From: Paenibacillus_E sp042676385
GTDB lineage: Bacteria; Bacillota; Bacilli; Paenibacillales; NBRC-103111
Length of the DNA: 64,000 nucleotides
Assembly: GCF_042676385.1 (NCBI RefSeq)
Contig: NZ_JBHTHA010000005.1
Location: forward strand, 124,001 to 188,000
Direction: 5' to 3'
Translations under genes and position numbers: made by a program
Shown: positions 9,014 through 16,706 of the stretch, piece by piece
How the letters are laid out: the number at the start of each line of letters is the position of its first letter
How positions within the stretch are numbered: the first letter of the stretch is position 1
Notes under the pieces: generated by a model
Told to the model about the DNA's origin: nothing
Seen by the model: only the letters and a program-made list of their open reading frames with translations
The model's database searches: none

Positions 9014-10078
9014 ATGAAAGTGCTGTTTATTTTCTATACGCCGAGCGGCGGCATGGAAACACTCAATCGTCAAAGAACCAAAGCTCTTCAACAGCACGGA
9101 ATCGACTGCCACTTGCTATATTTGGAACATGGCGCAGGGCTGCAAAATATCGAGGGCATCCGCACCTACGTAATGACGGACGACATCTCTATAGGAAATT
9201 TAATGCAACAGGAGCAGTATGACGCTCTTATTGTCACCTCCAACTATTATTTGCTGCCCAGGCTGCGACAAATGGGTTATTCGAAGACGATTATTTTCGA
9301 AGCTCAAGGATTAGGGACGAAAGATGCGGTCCCTTATTTACTCTTTAATGCAATTCCTTACATTACCAATCAAGCAAATGCGCTGCTCTACCCGAAAACC
9401 CTGCACCTCATGGAGTTATTCGCCAAATACTATCCGGCTTTTCCGCATTTTTGCTTCCATAATTGCATAGACAGCACGACTTTTACTTATCAGCGGCATC
9501 CGACGCTCCCTTATCCTGTGGTCGGTTGGGTAGGGCGGGCGGACCCTAACAAAAATTGGCAAGCCATGCTGGACATCTTCAAACAATTGGTCGCGAGTTA
9601 TTCGGGTTTGAAGCTGTGGCTGTTTGAGGATTCCTATATGGGAGACGAGAAAGAGCAGTATGAAAATGCGCTGAACCAGCCGGAGCTTGCCGGTCATGTC
9701 GTCCGGTGGTCGAATGTGCCCAACCTACAGATGCGCGATTATTACTCGATGATCGGGGACTCTGGAGGCTTCCTGCTTTCCACCTCCGTCACCGAAGGAT
9801 TCGGCTATGCCATGGTGGAGGCGATGTGCTGCCGCTGTCCCGTTCTGAGCTCGGACTCCGATGGCAACAGAAGCTTTTTGCTGCCCGGGATAACGGGAAT
9901 GATGTATGAACAAGGCGATATCAACCAAGCTGTGCAGGCAGGAAACTTTTTACTCATGAACCCACAGCCGAGAGAAGCCCTAAAGACGCAAGCCAGGCAG
10001 CATATCGAACAACATTTTTCGCCTGACGCCTACTGCCGCAACTTTGTGTCGATGCTAGGGCAGCTTGGCGAGTTCTAA
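9014..10078 (+). CDS. glycosyltransferase, GT4-type (paralogue of 7173)
   Basis: The frame is open from 8948, but the ATG at 9014 is preferred: it gives MKVLFIFYTPSGGMETLNRQ, which aligns with the start of the gene at 7173, and yields exactly 354 residues in both. The earlier in-frame start would sit only about 8 bases behind the promoter -10 box. Motifs include GWVGRADPNKNW and the donor-binding E-x7-E region VTEGFGYAMVEAMCCRCPV. Soluble. It is followed 12 bases later by a small protein and then by a BNR propeller, apparently one operon from P3. Confidence 0.9.
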   Translation: MKVLFIFYTPSGGMETLNRQRTKALQQHGIDCHLLYLEHGAGLQNIEGIRTYVMTDDISIGNLMQQEQYDALIVTSNYYLLPRLRQMGYSKTIIFEAQGLGTKDAVPYLLFNAIPYITNQANALLYPKTLHLMELFAKYYPAFPHFCFHNCIDSTTFTYQRHPTLPYPVVGWVGRADPNKNWQAMLDIFKQLVASYSGLKLWLFEDSYMGDEKEQYENALNQPELAGHVVRWSNVPNLQMRDYYSMIGDSGGFLLSTSVTEGFGYAMVEAMCCRCPVLSSDSDGNRSFLLPGITGMMYEQGDINQAVQAGNFLLMNPQPREALKTQARQHIEQHFSPDAYCRNFVSMLGQLGEF

Positions 10079-10090
10079 AAGAGGAAGGCG

Positions 10091-10477
10091 GTGCTCTGCT
10101 CTGTGGCATTCACGACAGGACTCATGCTAAACCAAACAACGGGCGATCCCATAGCGAGATCGGTCATTGTCGGGGCTATCAACGATAATCCCCAATTTCA
10201 AGCCAACCTGGAAGTGATTGTGTTCCGTGTTGTCTTTCCTTCTTTTACGCGATTGCCGGCCGGTCAGGATCTCGTTAATCTGGGTCCCTTGAAAATGTTC
10301 TTTAAGACCTATACGCTAGTCAATGCGTTTGCCTATGAAGTCCAGATTGATTATTTCAGTGCCACGAACGTTGCTGTCAGTATCGTCGGCGTAGATCAGT
10401 TTGGTAATTTAGTCCCCTCTCAGCGAGTCCTGACCCCTGAACTGACCCTGATCGATCAATTAAGCAACGTAACCTGA
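10091..10477 (+). CDS. small beta-rich protein of unknown family
   Basis: About 128 residues without signal peptide or membrane segment. The start is uncertain: GAGGAAGG (10081-10088) lies too close to the GTG at 10091 and rather far from the GTG at 10103; either is possible. Composition (many Val, Ile, Asn, Gln, Thr) is like the other small surface-type proteins here. It lies between a glycosyltransferase and a BNR protein in one operon. I do not recognise it; a structural or acceptor role on the spore is inferred from context only. Confidence 0.7.
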   Translation: MLCSVAFTTGLMLNQTTGDPIARSVIVGAINDNPQFQANLEVIVFRVVFPSFTRLPAGQDLVNLGPLKMFFKTYTLVNAFAYEVQIDYFSATNVAVSIVGVDQFGNLVPSQRVLTPELTLIDQLSNVT

Positions 10478-10495
10478 AAAGGGGGGATCATTAAC

Positions 10496-11722
10496 ATGGC
10501 CGTTGTGAACATCACAGCCGGCGTTCCTGGCGCTCACCATGAGCCATCCATTGCTGTGAGTGTTTTGAATCCCAACATTATCAACGTCGTCGCTGTCGAC
10601 ACCTCAACAGGCTCTACGCAAATCGGAATCTACCGGAGCGTCGACGGAGGCAACACCTTCGCTACCGGCGTGCTGCCGCTTCCGGCCGGATTTGCGGGAA
10701 TGGAAGCCGGGTTCATCGATTATACGCTGCCGAATACGTTTCTTGTTTGCGCCCATGCCTTTAACGGATTTCAGGATGGAAGCATTTTCGTTTACCGCTC
10801 TGTTGACGACGGTGCGACCTTCAGCCCTCCGATCCTCGTCTCCAGAGGATATGGCACCGTCGTTCATTATGACATCCCTTTCATCGCCACCGATAGTTCT
10901 CCTTCCAGTCCATTTCTGGGATTCAGTTACATCACGTACGTGCCCTTGTTCGATTTTGAATTCGGCAGCGGAAACGCGGCGATTTTTTTTCGGAGATCGC
11001 TGGATGCAGGATTAACCTGGGAGGAACCGATCCGGATTTCGGAGCCGTTCGGCATACAGAATCGCGCCGCCATTTCCGTTGGACTGACCGGCGAAGTCTA
11101 TGTGGGATGGATTTTAACAGGGCCGACAGCCCCCGTATTTCTAATCCGGCGCTCTTTGAACGGCGGAGTTGCCTTTCAGCCTGATATCAATCAGCTTCCC
11201 GCTAAAGTAGCCGATGTTGTCCTCGTGCCGACACCGCTTCCCGGTTACACATTTCGCGTTCTGACCTTGGCGAGCCTGGGTACGGATGTTTCGGCAGGGC
11301 CTTTTAGGGGGAACATCTATGCGGTCTGGCAGGATAACCGGCAAGGGTATTCCGATGTTTTTCTTACGATATCCCAAGACGGGCTGCTGTGGTCAACGCC
11401 GTTAAGCATTACCGGCGCTCCTGCCGGCTCCCAGAATTTTTTTCCTTTTGTAACCGTCTCCCCGTATACCGGGGCAGTATTTGTCGTTTATTACACGAAT
11501 AGGCTCAACCCACCTCTGCTGGACGTATTTGTGGCTGAGTCGCTTAATGGCGGCACCAGCTTCACGAATCGGAGAGTGACGCAAACGTCCTTTGATCCCG
11601 ACAGTTTTGATTTGATCGGCGACTACATTACCGCCTCCGTCATTAAGCCTCAAACGCTGGCGGCAGTTTGGGCGGCAACGACGCCGCCAACCGGTAAGCT
11701 AGACGTTTATTTCGGCACTTGA
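10496..11722 (+). CDS. BNR/Asp-box beta-propeller protein (sialidase-like fold)
   Basis: A 408-residue protein with six Asp-box type motifs spaced about 50-65 residues apart: SVDGGNTF (48-55), SVDDGATF (102-109), SLDAGLTW (168-175), SLNGGVAF (220-227), SQDGLLW (293-299) and SLNGGTSF (349-356). These mark the blades of a six-bladed sialidase-like propeller. I do not see an FRIP motif and cannot assign the arginine triad, so catalysis is doubtful; a carbohydrate-binding or structural role is as likely. No signal peptide, unlike secreted sialidases. Ribosome site AAAAGGGGGG; last gene of the P3 operon. Confidence 0.85.
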   Translation: MAVVNITAGVPGAHHEPSIAVSVLNPNIINVVAVDTSTGSTQIGIYRSVDGGNTFATGVLPLPAGFAGMEAGFIDYTLPNTFLVCAHAFNGFQDGSIFVYRSVDDGATFSPPILVSRGYGTVVHYDIPFIATDSSPSSPFLGFSYITYVPLFDFEFGSGNAAIFFRRSLDAGLTWEEPIRISEPFGIQNRAAISVGLTGEVYVGWILTGPTAPVFLIRRSLNGGVAFQPDINQLPAKVADVVLVPTPLPGYTFRVLTLASLGTDVSAGPFRGNIYAVWQDNRQGYSDVFLTISQDGLLWSTPLSITGAPAGSQNFFPFVTVSPYTGAVFVVYYTNRLNPPLLDVFVAESLNGGTSFTNRRVTQTSFDPDSFDLIGDYITASVIKPQTLAAVWAATTPPTGKLDVYFGT

Positions 11723-11751
11723 CAAAGGGCTGCCCGATGGGCAGCCCTTTG
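11723..11751. terminator. bidirectional terminator between convergent operons
   Basis: Perfect 13-bp inverted repeat CAAAGGGCTGCCC / GGGCAGCCCTTTG with a three-base loop, starting right after the stop of the BNR gene and 14 bases from the stop of the minus-strand gene. Confidence 0.85.
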
Positions 11752-11764
11752 TTGTGAGCATATG

Positions 11765-12172
11765 TTACGGAGCAAGGGAAAGTCCGCTGAAAACGATCGG
11801 ACCAACAACAAATGCCTGATTCGTTTCGGTGGAATTGAGCATCTCGACGTTAAGGCTGTAAGCGAAATATCCGGAGGCGACGGAATCCACATAAGTGAAG
11901 GATGCTTCACTGAACTCTCCGGCTTGAACCGAAGCTGCGCTTAACGTAAAAATAAGCGTATTCCCCCGGAATATGCGGTACAATAAATCGGGCTGGCCTA
12001 ATGTGGCTTGTGTGCCTACCGTGGCATTAAGCAGCACTTGCCCGCCTTGCTGCCCAAGCAGGCCGAATTGTGCGATGGTGATACTGCTCGGCGCGCCAAC
12101 GATCAGTATAGGGGCGATGGAGGAAACAAATTGGGCCGGCACGCTTCTGCCGAAATCGACGATGTTGAACAT
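11765..12172 (-). CDS. beta-rich spore surface-type protein, family A
   Basis: A 135-residue paralogue of the protein at 8418 of identical length, sharing the central GTQATLGQPDxLYxIxRGNT block and the terminal VxGPIxxSGxSL. No signal peptide. It is the last gene of the minus-strand operon that starts near 15720 (two GT2, one GT4, a methyltransferase, this gene), 34 bases behind the methyltransferase. That two copies sit on opposite strands, each behind glycosyltransferases, suggests cassette duplication. Proposed role, structural protein or glycan acceptor on the spore, is inference. Confidence 0.85.
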   Translation of the reverse strand: MFNIVDFGRSVPAQFVSSIAPILIVGAPSSITIAQFGLLGQQGGQVLLNATVGTQATLGQPDLLYRIFRGNTLIFTLSAASVQAGEFSEASFTYVDSVASGYFAYSLNVEMLNSTETNQAFVVGPIVFSGLSLAP

Positions 12173-12206
12173 TCGCGCACTCCTTTTTTACGGAAGAACT
12201 CCTCTT

Positions 12207-12782
12207 TTATAAATCTTTCCAGGCCAACAGCGCATCGACAGGAGGATGATCTTCCCCGTACGCTTGGCGAAACGATACATTGCTTGCGTCGTGGAAATCC
12301 TTAAATACAAGAACCTGATAGCCCAGCTGCACCAATTCCTCGGGCTCCCAACCGCTGCGGTGGCTTTGAAATATCTCGCCCTGCAGTTGAAAATAATCGT
12401 ACCCTTCTTGCGGAAAAAAGCCTCTTGGGGTAAAGATGATGACCCGCTTTACAGCAATTTCCTCCGCTTGTTTCAACAGATTCAATGCTTCAAATTTATG
12501 AAAGTGTTCCAGTGTATCATTGAAGAGGATCAGGGAAATCGTCTTGGGCAAAAAGTAGCGATGCATCTCTCTTGCATCCATATGAAGCGGAATCAAACTG
12601 GCAGAACGGTTAACGCGATTGACCAAATAAGGCCGATGCACATCAATCCCGACGAGGACCGGGCATTCAAAGTCCGTCGACAAGCACAGCCCACATCCGA
12701 CATCAAGCAGACTGTAGCCTTGCCGATCGATCAATTCCTTCAGCTTCGCCGACAAATCCTTGCTGTCCGTTTCGGAAATCAT
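12207..12782 (-). CDS. class I SAM-dependent methyltransferase
   Basis: A 191-residue protein with the SAM-binding motif LLDVGCG at residues 25-31, an acidic residue after strand 2 (GIDVHRP), and a motif IV-like stretch SLILFNDTLEHF. Size and motifs fit small Rossmann methyltransferases found in glycan clusters, where they cap or decorate sugars. The substrate is unknown. Strong ribosome site GGAGGGGG. It lies between a GT4 and a family A surface protein in one operon, so sugar O-methylation is the best guess. Confidence 0.8.
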   Translation of the reverse strand: MISETDSKDLSAKLKELIDRQGYSLLDVGCGLCLSTDFECPVLVGIDVHRPYLVNRVNRSASLIPLHMDAREMHRYFLPKTISLILFNDTLEHFHKFEALNLLKQAEEIAVKRVIIFTPRGFFPQEGYDYFQLQGEIFQSHRSGWEPEELVQLGYQVLVFKDFHDASNVSFRQAYGEDHPPVDALLAWKDL

Positions 12783-12810
12783 TCTTCCACCCCCTCCAAA
12801 ATGGTAGTAC

Positions 12811-14238
12811 CTATTTCTTTAAAGACGCCAGGAAGTCCTGATCCGGCAGCAAGTAATCTGTCGGAAGGGCATCGCGCAGCTTGTTCCAAATAAAGCCGTC
12901 AACAGTAAGATCGGGAATGGACACCGGATCGGCAAACAGCCGATTGTAAGTATCCCCCATAACATTCTGTCCTGCGGTTTCCGGCACGTCCGGTTTCCGC
13001 TGGGAATGAACTTTTTCCTTGTTGGGATACTTGCTCTTGGCCAGCTCATAACAGTACAGCAAGCGCTCAACCATCGTATCAATCGACCAGCTCTTCATTC
13101 CCCGTTGCCTGCCAAGCTCTCCCAACATCCGCCGGTAGTTGTCATTTTGCAATAATGCGACAATATGACTCGCCAGCGCATCGCAGTTTCCACTCGGAAA
13201 AATCAATCCGTCTTGACCGTGATGGACCATTTCAGGAAGTCCGGCCGCATCGGATACAATGACCGGCAAGCCGGCAATTTGCGCTTCCATAACGGAAAAA
13301 GGCTGGTTATCCTGAAGGCTTGCCAGTACAAATAGATCGGAATGCCGCAACAAAAAAGGAACATCGTCCCTTTTCCCTAGAAAAAGCACGTCCTGCCGCA
13401 GACCAAGATCGGAAGCAAGCTGCTGGAGATTTCCGTTTTGCTGTCCGTCACCTACGATCCAGCAGACCCAATCGTCCCGGAGTGCTTTAACGATAGCCAA
13501 GGCATGGAGCAAATGATGTACGCCTTTGATATGTTCAAGGCGGCAAGTGCAAATGATCACTTTCTTCCCGATCGGTCGTTCAACGGGATAGCCAACCTCC
13601 ATTTTTTGAAGAAAAGCCGGAATATCCATTCCATATGGGAAGACTGTGATTTTCTCGGATTGGACGGAAAATTCGTTAACAAGCAAATGCTTCAACCAAT
13701 TTGAGGATGTGGTAGCGATATCGCTGGAGGCAATACCATAACGTTCCATGCTCGAATAGTAATCCCAGACAAACGAGCTTTTGATCATTTCTTCTGGATA
13801 ATACTTCGATTGGTCAATCAGCACCTCTCTGGCGGCGCAACCGTGAATACTGGCGATCAACGGTGTCGTTTTCGGCTTTATGCGACTTAGAGCTCTCGTC
13901 GATAGAATGTCCTGGCAATGAATCACATCGTATTGATATAAACCAAGGTATGCTGCCGATAATTCAAGACAGTACCGATCGAATTCCGAATGCAGGACCG
14001 TAACATTATGATGCAAGTACGGAGCGATTTGAGCATGCAATTTCGCATGTAACATAGGCATGATCTTCTCTTTACCGATAGCACGGTAATTATGAAGTAT
14101 ATGGAATCGGTCGATACCGTTCCCCAGTATGTCCACCACGTGCCCCATGGCTTCAAGCCTTTGTTTGAGCTGCTCCGTGTAAGTCGATATCCCGCCTACA
14201 TATGGCAGTTGCCAGTAAGTTGCAAGCAGTACTCTCAT
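12811..14238 (-). CDS. glycosyltransferase GT4 with extra C-terminal domain
   Basis: A 475-residue GT-B enzyme. N-terminal glycine loop YVGGISTYTEQLKQRLEAMG; donor half with CRLEHIKGVHHLL and the E-x7-E region VMEAQIAGLPVIVSDAAGLPE. Beyond the catalytic domain (about residue 400) there is a basic, polar linker and a distinct domain at about 427-475 (MGDTYNRLF, then VDGFIWNKLRDALP and DYLLPDQ). The same domain is a separate 60-residue gene behind the paralogous GT4 at 16707. Ribosome site GAAGGTGA; operon with two GT2 upstream and a methyltransferase downstream. Confidence 0.9.
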   Translation of the reverse strand: MRVLLATYWQLPYVGGISTYTEQLKQRLEAMGHVVDILGNGIDRFHILHNYRAIGKEKIMPMLHAKLHAQIAPYLHHNVTVLHSEFDRYCLELSAAYLGLYQYDVIHCQDILSTRALSRIKPKTTPLIASIHGCAAREVLIDQSKYYPEEMIKSSFVWDYYSSMERYGIASSDIATTSSNWLKHLLVNEFSVQSEKITVFPYGMDIPAFLQKMEVGYPVERPIGKKVIICTCRLEHIKGVHHLLHALAIVKALRDDWVCWIVGDGQQNGNLQQLASDLGLRQDVLFLGKRDDVPFLLRHSDLFVLASLQDNQPFSVMEAQIAGLPVIVSDAAGLPEMVHHGQDGLIFPSGNCDALASHIVALLQNDNYRRMLGELGRQRGMKSWSIDTMVERLLYCYELAKSKYPNKEKVHSQRKPDVPETAGQNVMGDTYNRLFADPVSIPDLTVDGFIWNKLRDALPTDYLLPDQDFLASLKK

Positions 14239-14284
14239 GTGTCACCTTCTTTCCCGGTGTGGCATTCTCGCTTTGGTGCAGTTC

Positions 14285-15007
14285 CTACACATTTTTCTGT
14301 AACAAATTAAGGATCAAGGGGCTGTACGTTTCACGTATATACCTGACTTCCTTCTCCATTCCGGCTTGATGAAGGAGCGTGCCATTGCCTCCATGCCAGC
14401 GGAAACGGGTCAGCGATTCCTGTAAATAATGGAATTCGAAGGGAGACAATACAATTCTGATCCACATTTCATAATCCTGCGTATAAAGCAGATGTTCGTT
14501 GAAAAACCCGACATGCTCGAACAATTCTTTTTTGGTCATGACCGTACATCCGTGCACAGGAACACTCTTTAAAAAGGCTCTGCGAAATTCGAGTCTTGAA
14601 ACATAACTGCGGCCAGCGGAAGATTCTATGGTTTCGTTTAGAGCGTTGACCAAATCATAGTTGGTATGACTGACCCATGCATCTTGCGCCAGCATAAACG
14701 ACAACTGCCTGACGATCTTGTCCGGATGAAACAAATCGTCGGAACTGAGCCAAGCTATATACTGTCCGGTTGCGTGACGAATTCCATGATTCAGTGCGCT
14801 TGCCGTGCCCCCATTGGCTTTACGGAGGTAACGGATCCGGTCTTTGAAAGGGGCGATTTTGTCGGTGTAGGTCGTCGAACCGTCATCGACAACGATAATT
14901 TCTACATCGGAATAGGTCTGATCCAGTGCGCTCTGAATCGCTTCATCGACATAAGGACAATTGTAAAAAGGTATGACCACCGTAACCTTTGGAAACAATG
15001 CCTTCAC
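14285..15007 (-). CDS. glycosyltransferase family 2
   Basis: A 240-residue GT-A enzyme: start VTVVIPFYNCPYVDEAI, nucleotide-binding VVDDGST, acceptor-side WLSSDD (the DxD-like site), and a downstream W-x-R-W-H motif (FRWHGGNG). Retains the full length of short bacterial GT2 proteins. The GTG start at 15007 overlaps the stop of the preceding gene (GTGA), suggesting coupled translation; TTG at 14998 is an alternative. It is about as similar to the genes at 15004 and 17957 as these are to each other. Sugar not predictable. Confidence 0.9.
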   Translation of the reverse strand: MKALFPKVTVVIPFYNCPYVDEAIQSALDQTYSDVEIIVVDDGSTTYTDKIAPFKDRIRYLRKANGGTASALNHGIRHATGQYIAWLSSDDLFHPDKIVRQLSFMLAQDAWVSHTNYDLVNALNETIESSAGRSYVSRLEFRRAFLKSVPVHGCTVMTKKELFEHVGFFNEHLLYTQDYEMWIRIVLSPFEFHYLQESLTRFRWHGGNGTLLHQAGMEKEVRYIRETYSPLILNLLQKNV

Positions 15008-15720
15008 CCCCCCATTTCGGCAATTAGCGCCAGTAATTGTTCACGGTATTTTGTTTTAGTAAATTGAATTTCGTTTTCGATGGCTGGCCAGTATTTTTTG
15101 GTCCCCATTTGTTCGTGCCAACGATATAGGGTTAAAGAGTCGTCCAGAAAATGGATTGGCACCCGATTTAACAAAATGCGCAGCCAAAGGTCGTAATCGT
15201 GCGTATACAGCATGGCTTCATCGAAATACCCGACAAGCGAAAATATCTGCTTATGCATCATCACCGTACAACCGTTGATGGGATCTGTTTGCAGCCAGCT
15301 CTTCACGAAATCGATATAAGTCCGGAAACGTTTTCCCGCAGAACAGTTAAGCAGTTGAGTATCTGCATTGATTTCATCAAATGCGGTATAGCTGATCATC
15401 GCCAGGTTTGCCTGCATGAACGCTAACTGCTTCTCTACTTTATCGGGTTTAAATATATCATCGGAACTGAGCCACGCCACATAATCTCCCGAAGCGTGCC
15501 GAATCCCGTGATTTAATGCGCTGGCCGTCCCGCCGTTGCTTTTGCCGAGATAATACACACGCTCTCTAAAGGGTATGATCTTATCGGTGTGCATGGTGGA
15601 ACCGTCATCAACGACGATAATCTCTATATTTGAATAAGTTTGATTTAAAGCGCTGATGATCGCTTGATCGACATACGGGCAGTTGAAGAATGGAATGATG
15701 ATCGATACTTTGGACTGCAT
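15004..15720 (-). CDS. glycosyltransferase family 2
   Basis: A 238-residue GT2 with VSIIIPFFNCPYVDQAI, VVDDGSTMHTDKI and WLSSDD motifs and a C-terminal YRWHEQMGTKKYWPA segment, which is shared almost exactly with the GT2 at 17957. First gene of a minus-strand operon; ATG preceded by AAGGAGGAGG. About 45 bases upstream begins the conserved 63-bp block. Likely adds an early sugar to a surface protein or to another sugar; this is inferred from position only. Confidence 0.9.
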   Translation of the reverse strand: MQSKVSIIIPFFNCPYVDQAIISALNQTYSNIEIIVVDDGSTMHTDKIIPFRERVYYLGKSNGGTASALNHGIRHASGDYVAWLSSDDIFKPDKVEKQLAFMQANLAMISYTAFDEINADTQLLNCSAGKRFRTYIDFVKSWLQTDPINGCTVMMHKQIFSLVGYFDEAMLYTHDYDLWLRILLNRVPIHFLDDSLTLYRWHEQMGTKKYWPAIENEIQFTKTKYREQLLALIAEMGG

Positions 15721-15766
15721 GCAATCCTCCTCCTTAGAGGCAGACTTTCAATAACTCCCCCTAGAC

Positions 15767-15829
15767 CAATATATTAGACAGCCCTACCAATGGGAACGAT
15801 AGTTGCCCTATGGCAATCATACATTTGCT
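15767..15829 (-). promoter_or_regulatory. conserved 63-bp upstream block, copy A (promoter/operator candidate)
   Basis: Aligned by eye without gaps to 25800-25862, with about 47 of 63 positions identical, including a perfect 15-base end (plus strand caatatattagacag) and a perfect 10-base other end (acatttgct preceded by t). Both copies lie just upstream of minus-strand glycosyltransferase operons. Read on the minus strand it holds AACTATC and a TCTAATATATTG element, comparable to AACTGTC and CGTAATATATTG in promoter P2. Confidence 0.6.
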
Positions 15830-15840
15830 ATGAAGAGAGC

Positions 15841-15886
15841 GAAGAGGCTGTCCCAAGTCTATGATCGACCTAGCGACAGCCCCTTC
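15841..15886 (-). terminator. hairpin behind the surface-protein gene at 15909
   Basis: GAAGAGGCTGTC (15841-15852) pairs with GACAGCCCCTTC (15875-15886) with one mismatch and a 22-base loop. It lies just beyond the stop at 15909 but has no clear T-run, so it may be a terminator or a processing hairpin. Confidence 0.4.
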
Positions 15887-15908
15887 ATATTCATAGAATA
15901 AACAATAA

Positions 15909-16355
15909 TTAACCCATTACAAATCCGGTTAAGTTAACTGGACCTATTATCGATGCGCTTCCTATACCACTTAATACGACAGTCAAAAAGTAGGTTTGCG
16001 TAGTGCCGACGACAAAAGGAGGCTGCGATAAATCCGTATGGACACTTGAAAAAGTACGAACCGTAGACAAAATAGCGCCAAGGCCTATAAGTTGAGAGTC
16101 ATTCGTTTCAAAAATAATAGCTCCGCTCGGACTGCCACGGCGAATTCTGAAAGTCAGCGTTGGATTTGCCGGTGTCAAAGCTATGGTATCGCCTTGCCAT
16201 CCGACAGTAGACCAAAATACAGATTCATTGGTCGTTGCCGAAATGTTAAGCGTGATCGAAGTTAAGAAAACTTCAACCCCTGTTGTCAACGTAATTGGTA
16301 ATGCAAAAGTACCTTGTGCAGCTTCATTCGAACGAAAATCAAGAACAGTTGCCAT
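15909..16355 (-). CDS. beta-rich spore surface-type protein, family B
   Basis: A 148-residue protein with ribosome site AAAGGAGATG. It shares the general plan of the family A and later 47880/48499 proteins: a DFxxxxAAQ-like start, a LTTGVEVFLTSITL strand pair, a W-rich turn (FWSTVGWQGD) and a terminal SIIGPVNLTGF that matches the xxGPIxxSG end of family A. No signal peptide. Probably a small beta-sandwich that assembles on the spore; function unknown. A terminator upstream (16473-16501) suggests its own promoter rather than read-through from the GT operon. Confidence 0.8.
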   Translation of the reverse strand: MATVLDFRSNEAAQGTFALPITLTTGVEVFLTSITLNISATTNESVFWSTVGWQGDTIALTPANPTLTFRIRRGSPSGAIIFETNDSQLIGLGAILSTVRTFSSVHTDLSQPPFVVGTTQTYFLTVVLSGIGSASIIGPVNLTGFVMG

Positions 16356-16472
16356 TCAATCATCTCCTTTACTTGGAATGTGTTACCCTATATTAAATGC
16401 CAAATCTATGAATACGGTCATGGACATGCGTTGATTTGTATAAAGATAGATAGAATTAACTCTCTTCAAATC

Positions 16473-16501
16473 TAAAAAGGGCCGGACCATAGGTCGACCC
16501 T
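16473..16501 (-). terminator. rho-independent terminator ending the 25745-16520 operon
   Basis: AGGGCCGGACC pairs with GGTCGACCCT (one bulge, one G-U pair) around a three-base loop; on the minus strand the stem is followed by TTTTTAGA. Located 18 bases beyond the stop at 16520. Confidence 0.65.
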
Positions 16502-16519
16502 GCTTTTCCAAAAGGATTC

Positions 16520-16702
16520 TTATTCCTTAATTAATGCTTTGGAGAACGTTTCTACAAAAGGAGCATCAGGAAGCCTGTAGTCCTTAGGCAGAGAAGTTTT
16601 GATTTTGTTCCAAACCACGTAATCTACCAATACGTCCGGATTGGATGTTTGTACCAAAAAAAGCCTATTGTAAAGATCACCGATGACTTTAAAAGATTCC
16701 AC
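16520..16702 (-). CDS. stand-alone copy of the GT4 C-terminal domain
   Basis: A 60-residue protein from GTG 16702, preceded by AAAGGTGG that overlaps the end of the upstream gene. Its sequence (VIGDLYNRLF, then VVWNKIKTSLPKDYRLPDAPF) matches residues 427-475 of the GT4 at 12811 throughout. Here it is a separate frame starting five bases after the stop of the GT4 at 16707-17930. Either a real split subunit working with that enzyme or the product of a frameshift in a once-fused gene; the good ribosome site and intact frame favour a functional small protein. Confidence 0.75.
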   Translation of the reverse strand: MESFKVIGDLYNRLFLVQTSNPDVLVDYVVWNKIKTSLPKDYRLPDAPFVETFSKALIKE

Positions 16703-16706
16703 CTGT

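Noticed and set aside
12246..12893. Plus-strand 215-residue frame opposite the methyltransferase
   Set aside because: It spans the junction of two well-supported minus-strand genes and has no ribosome site or recognisable motif.
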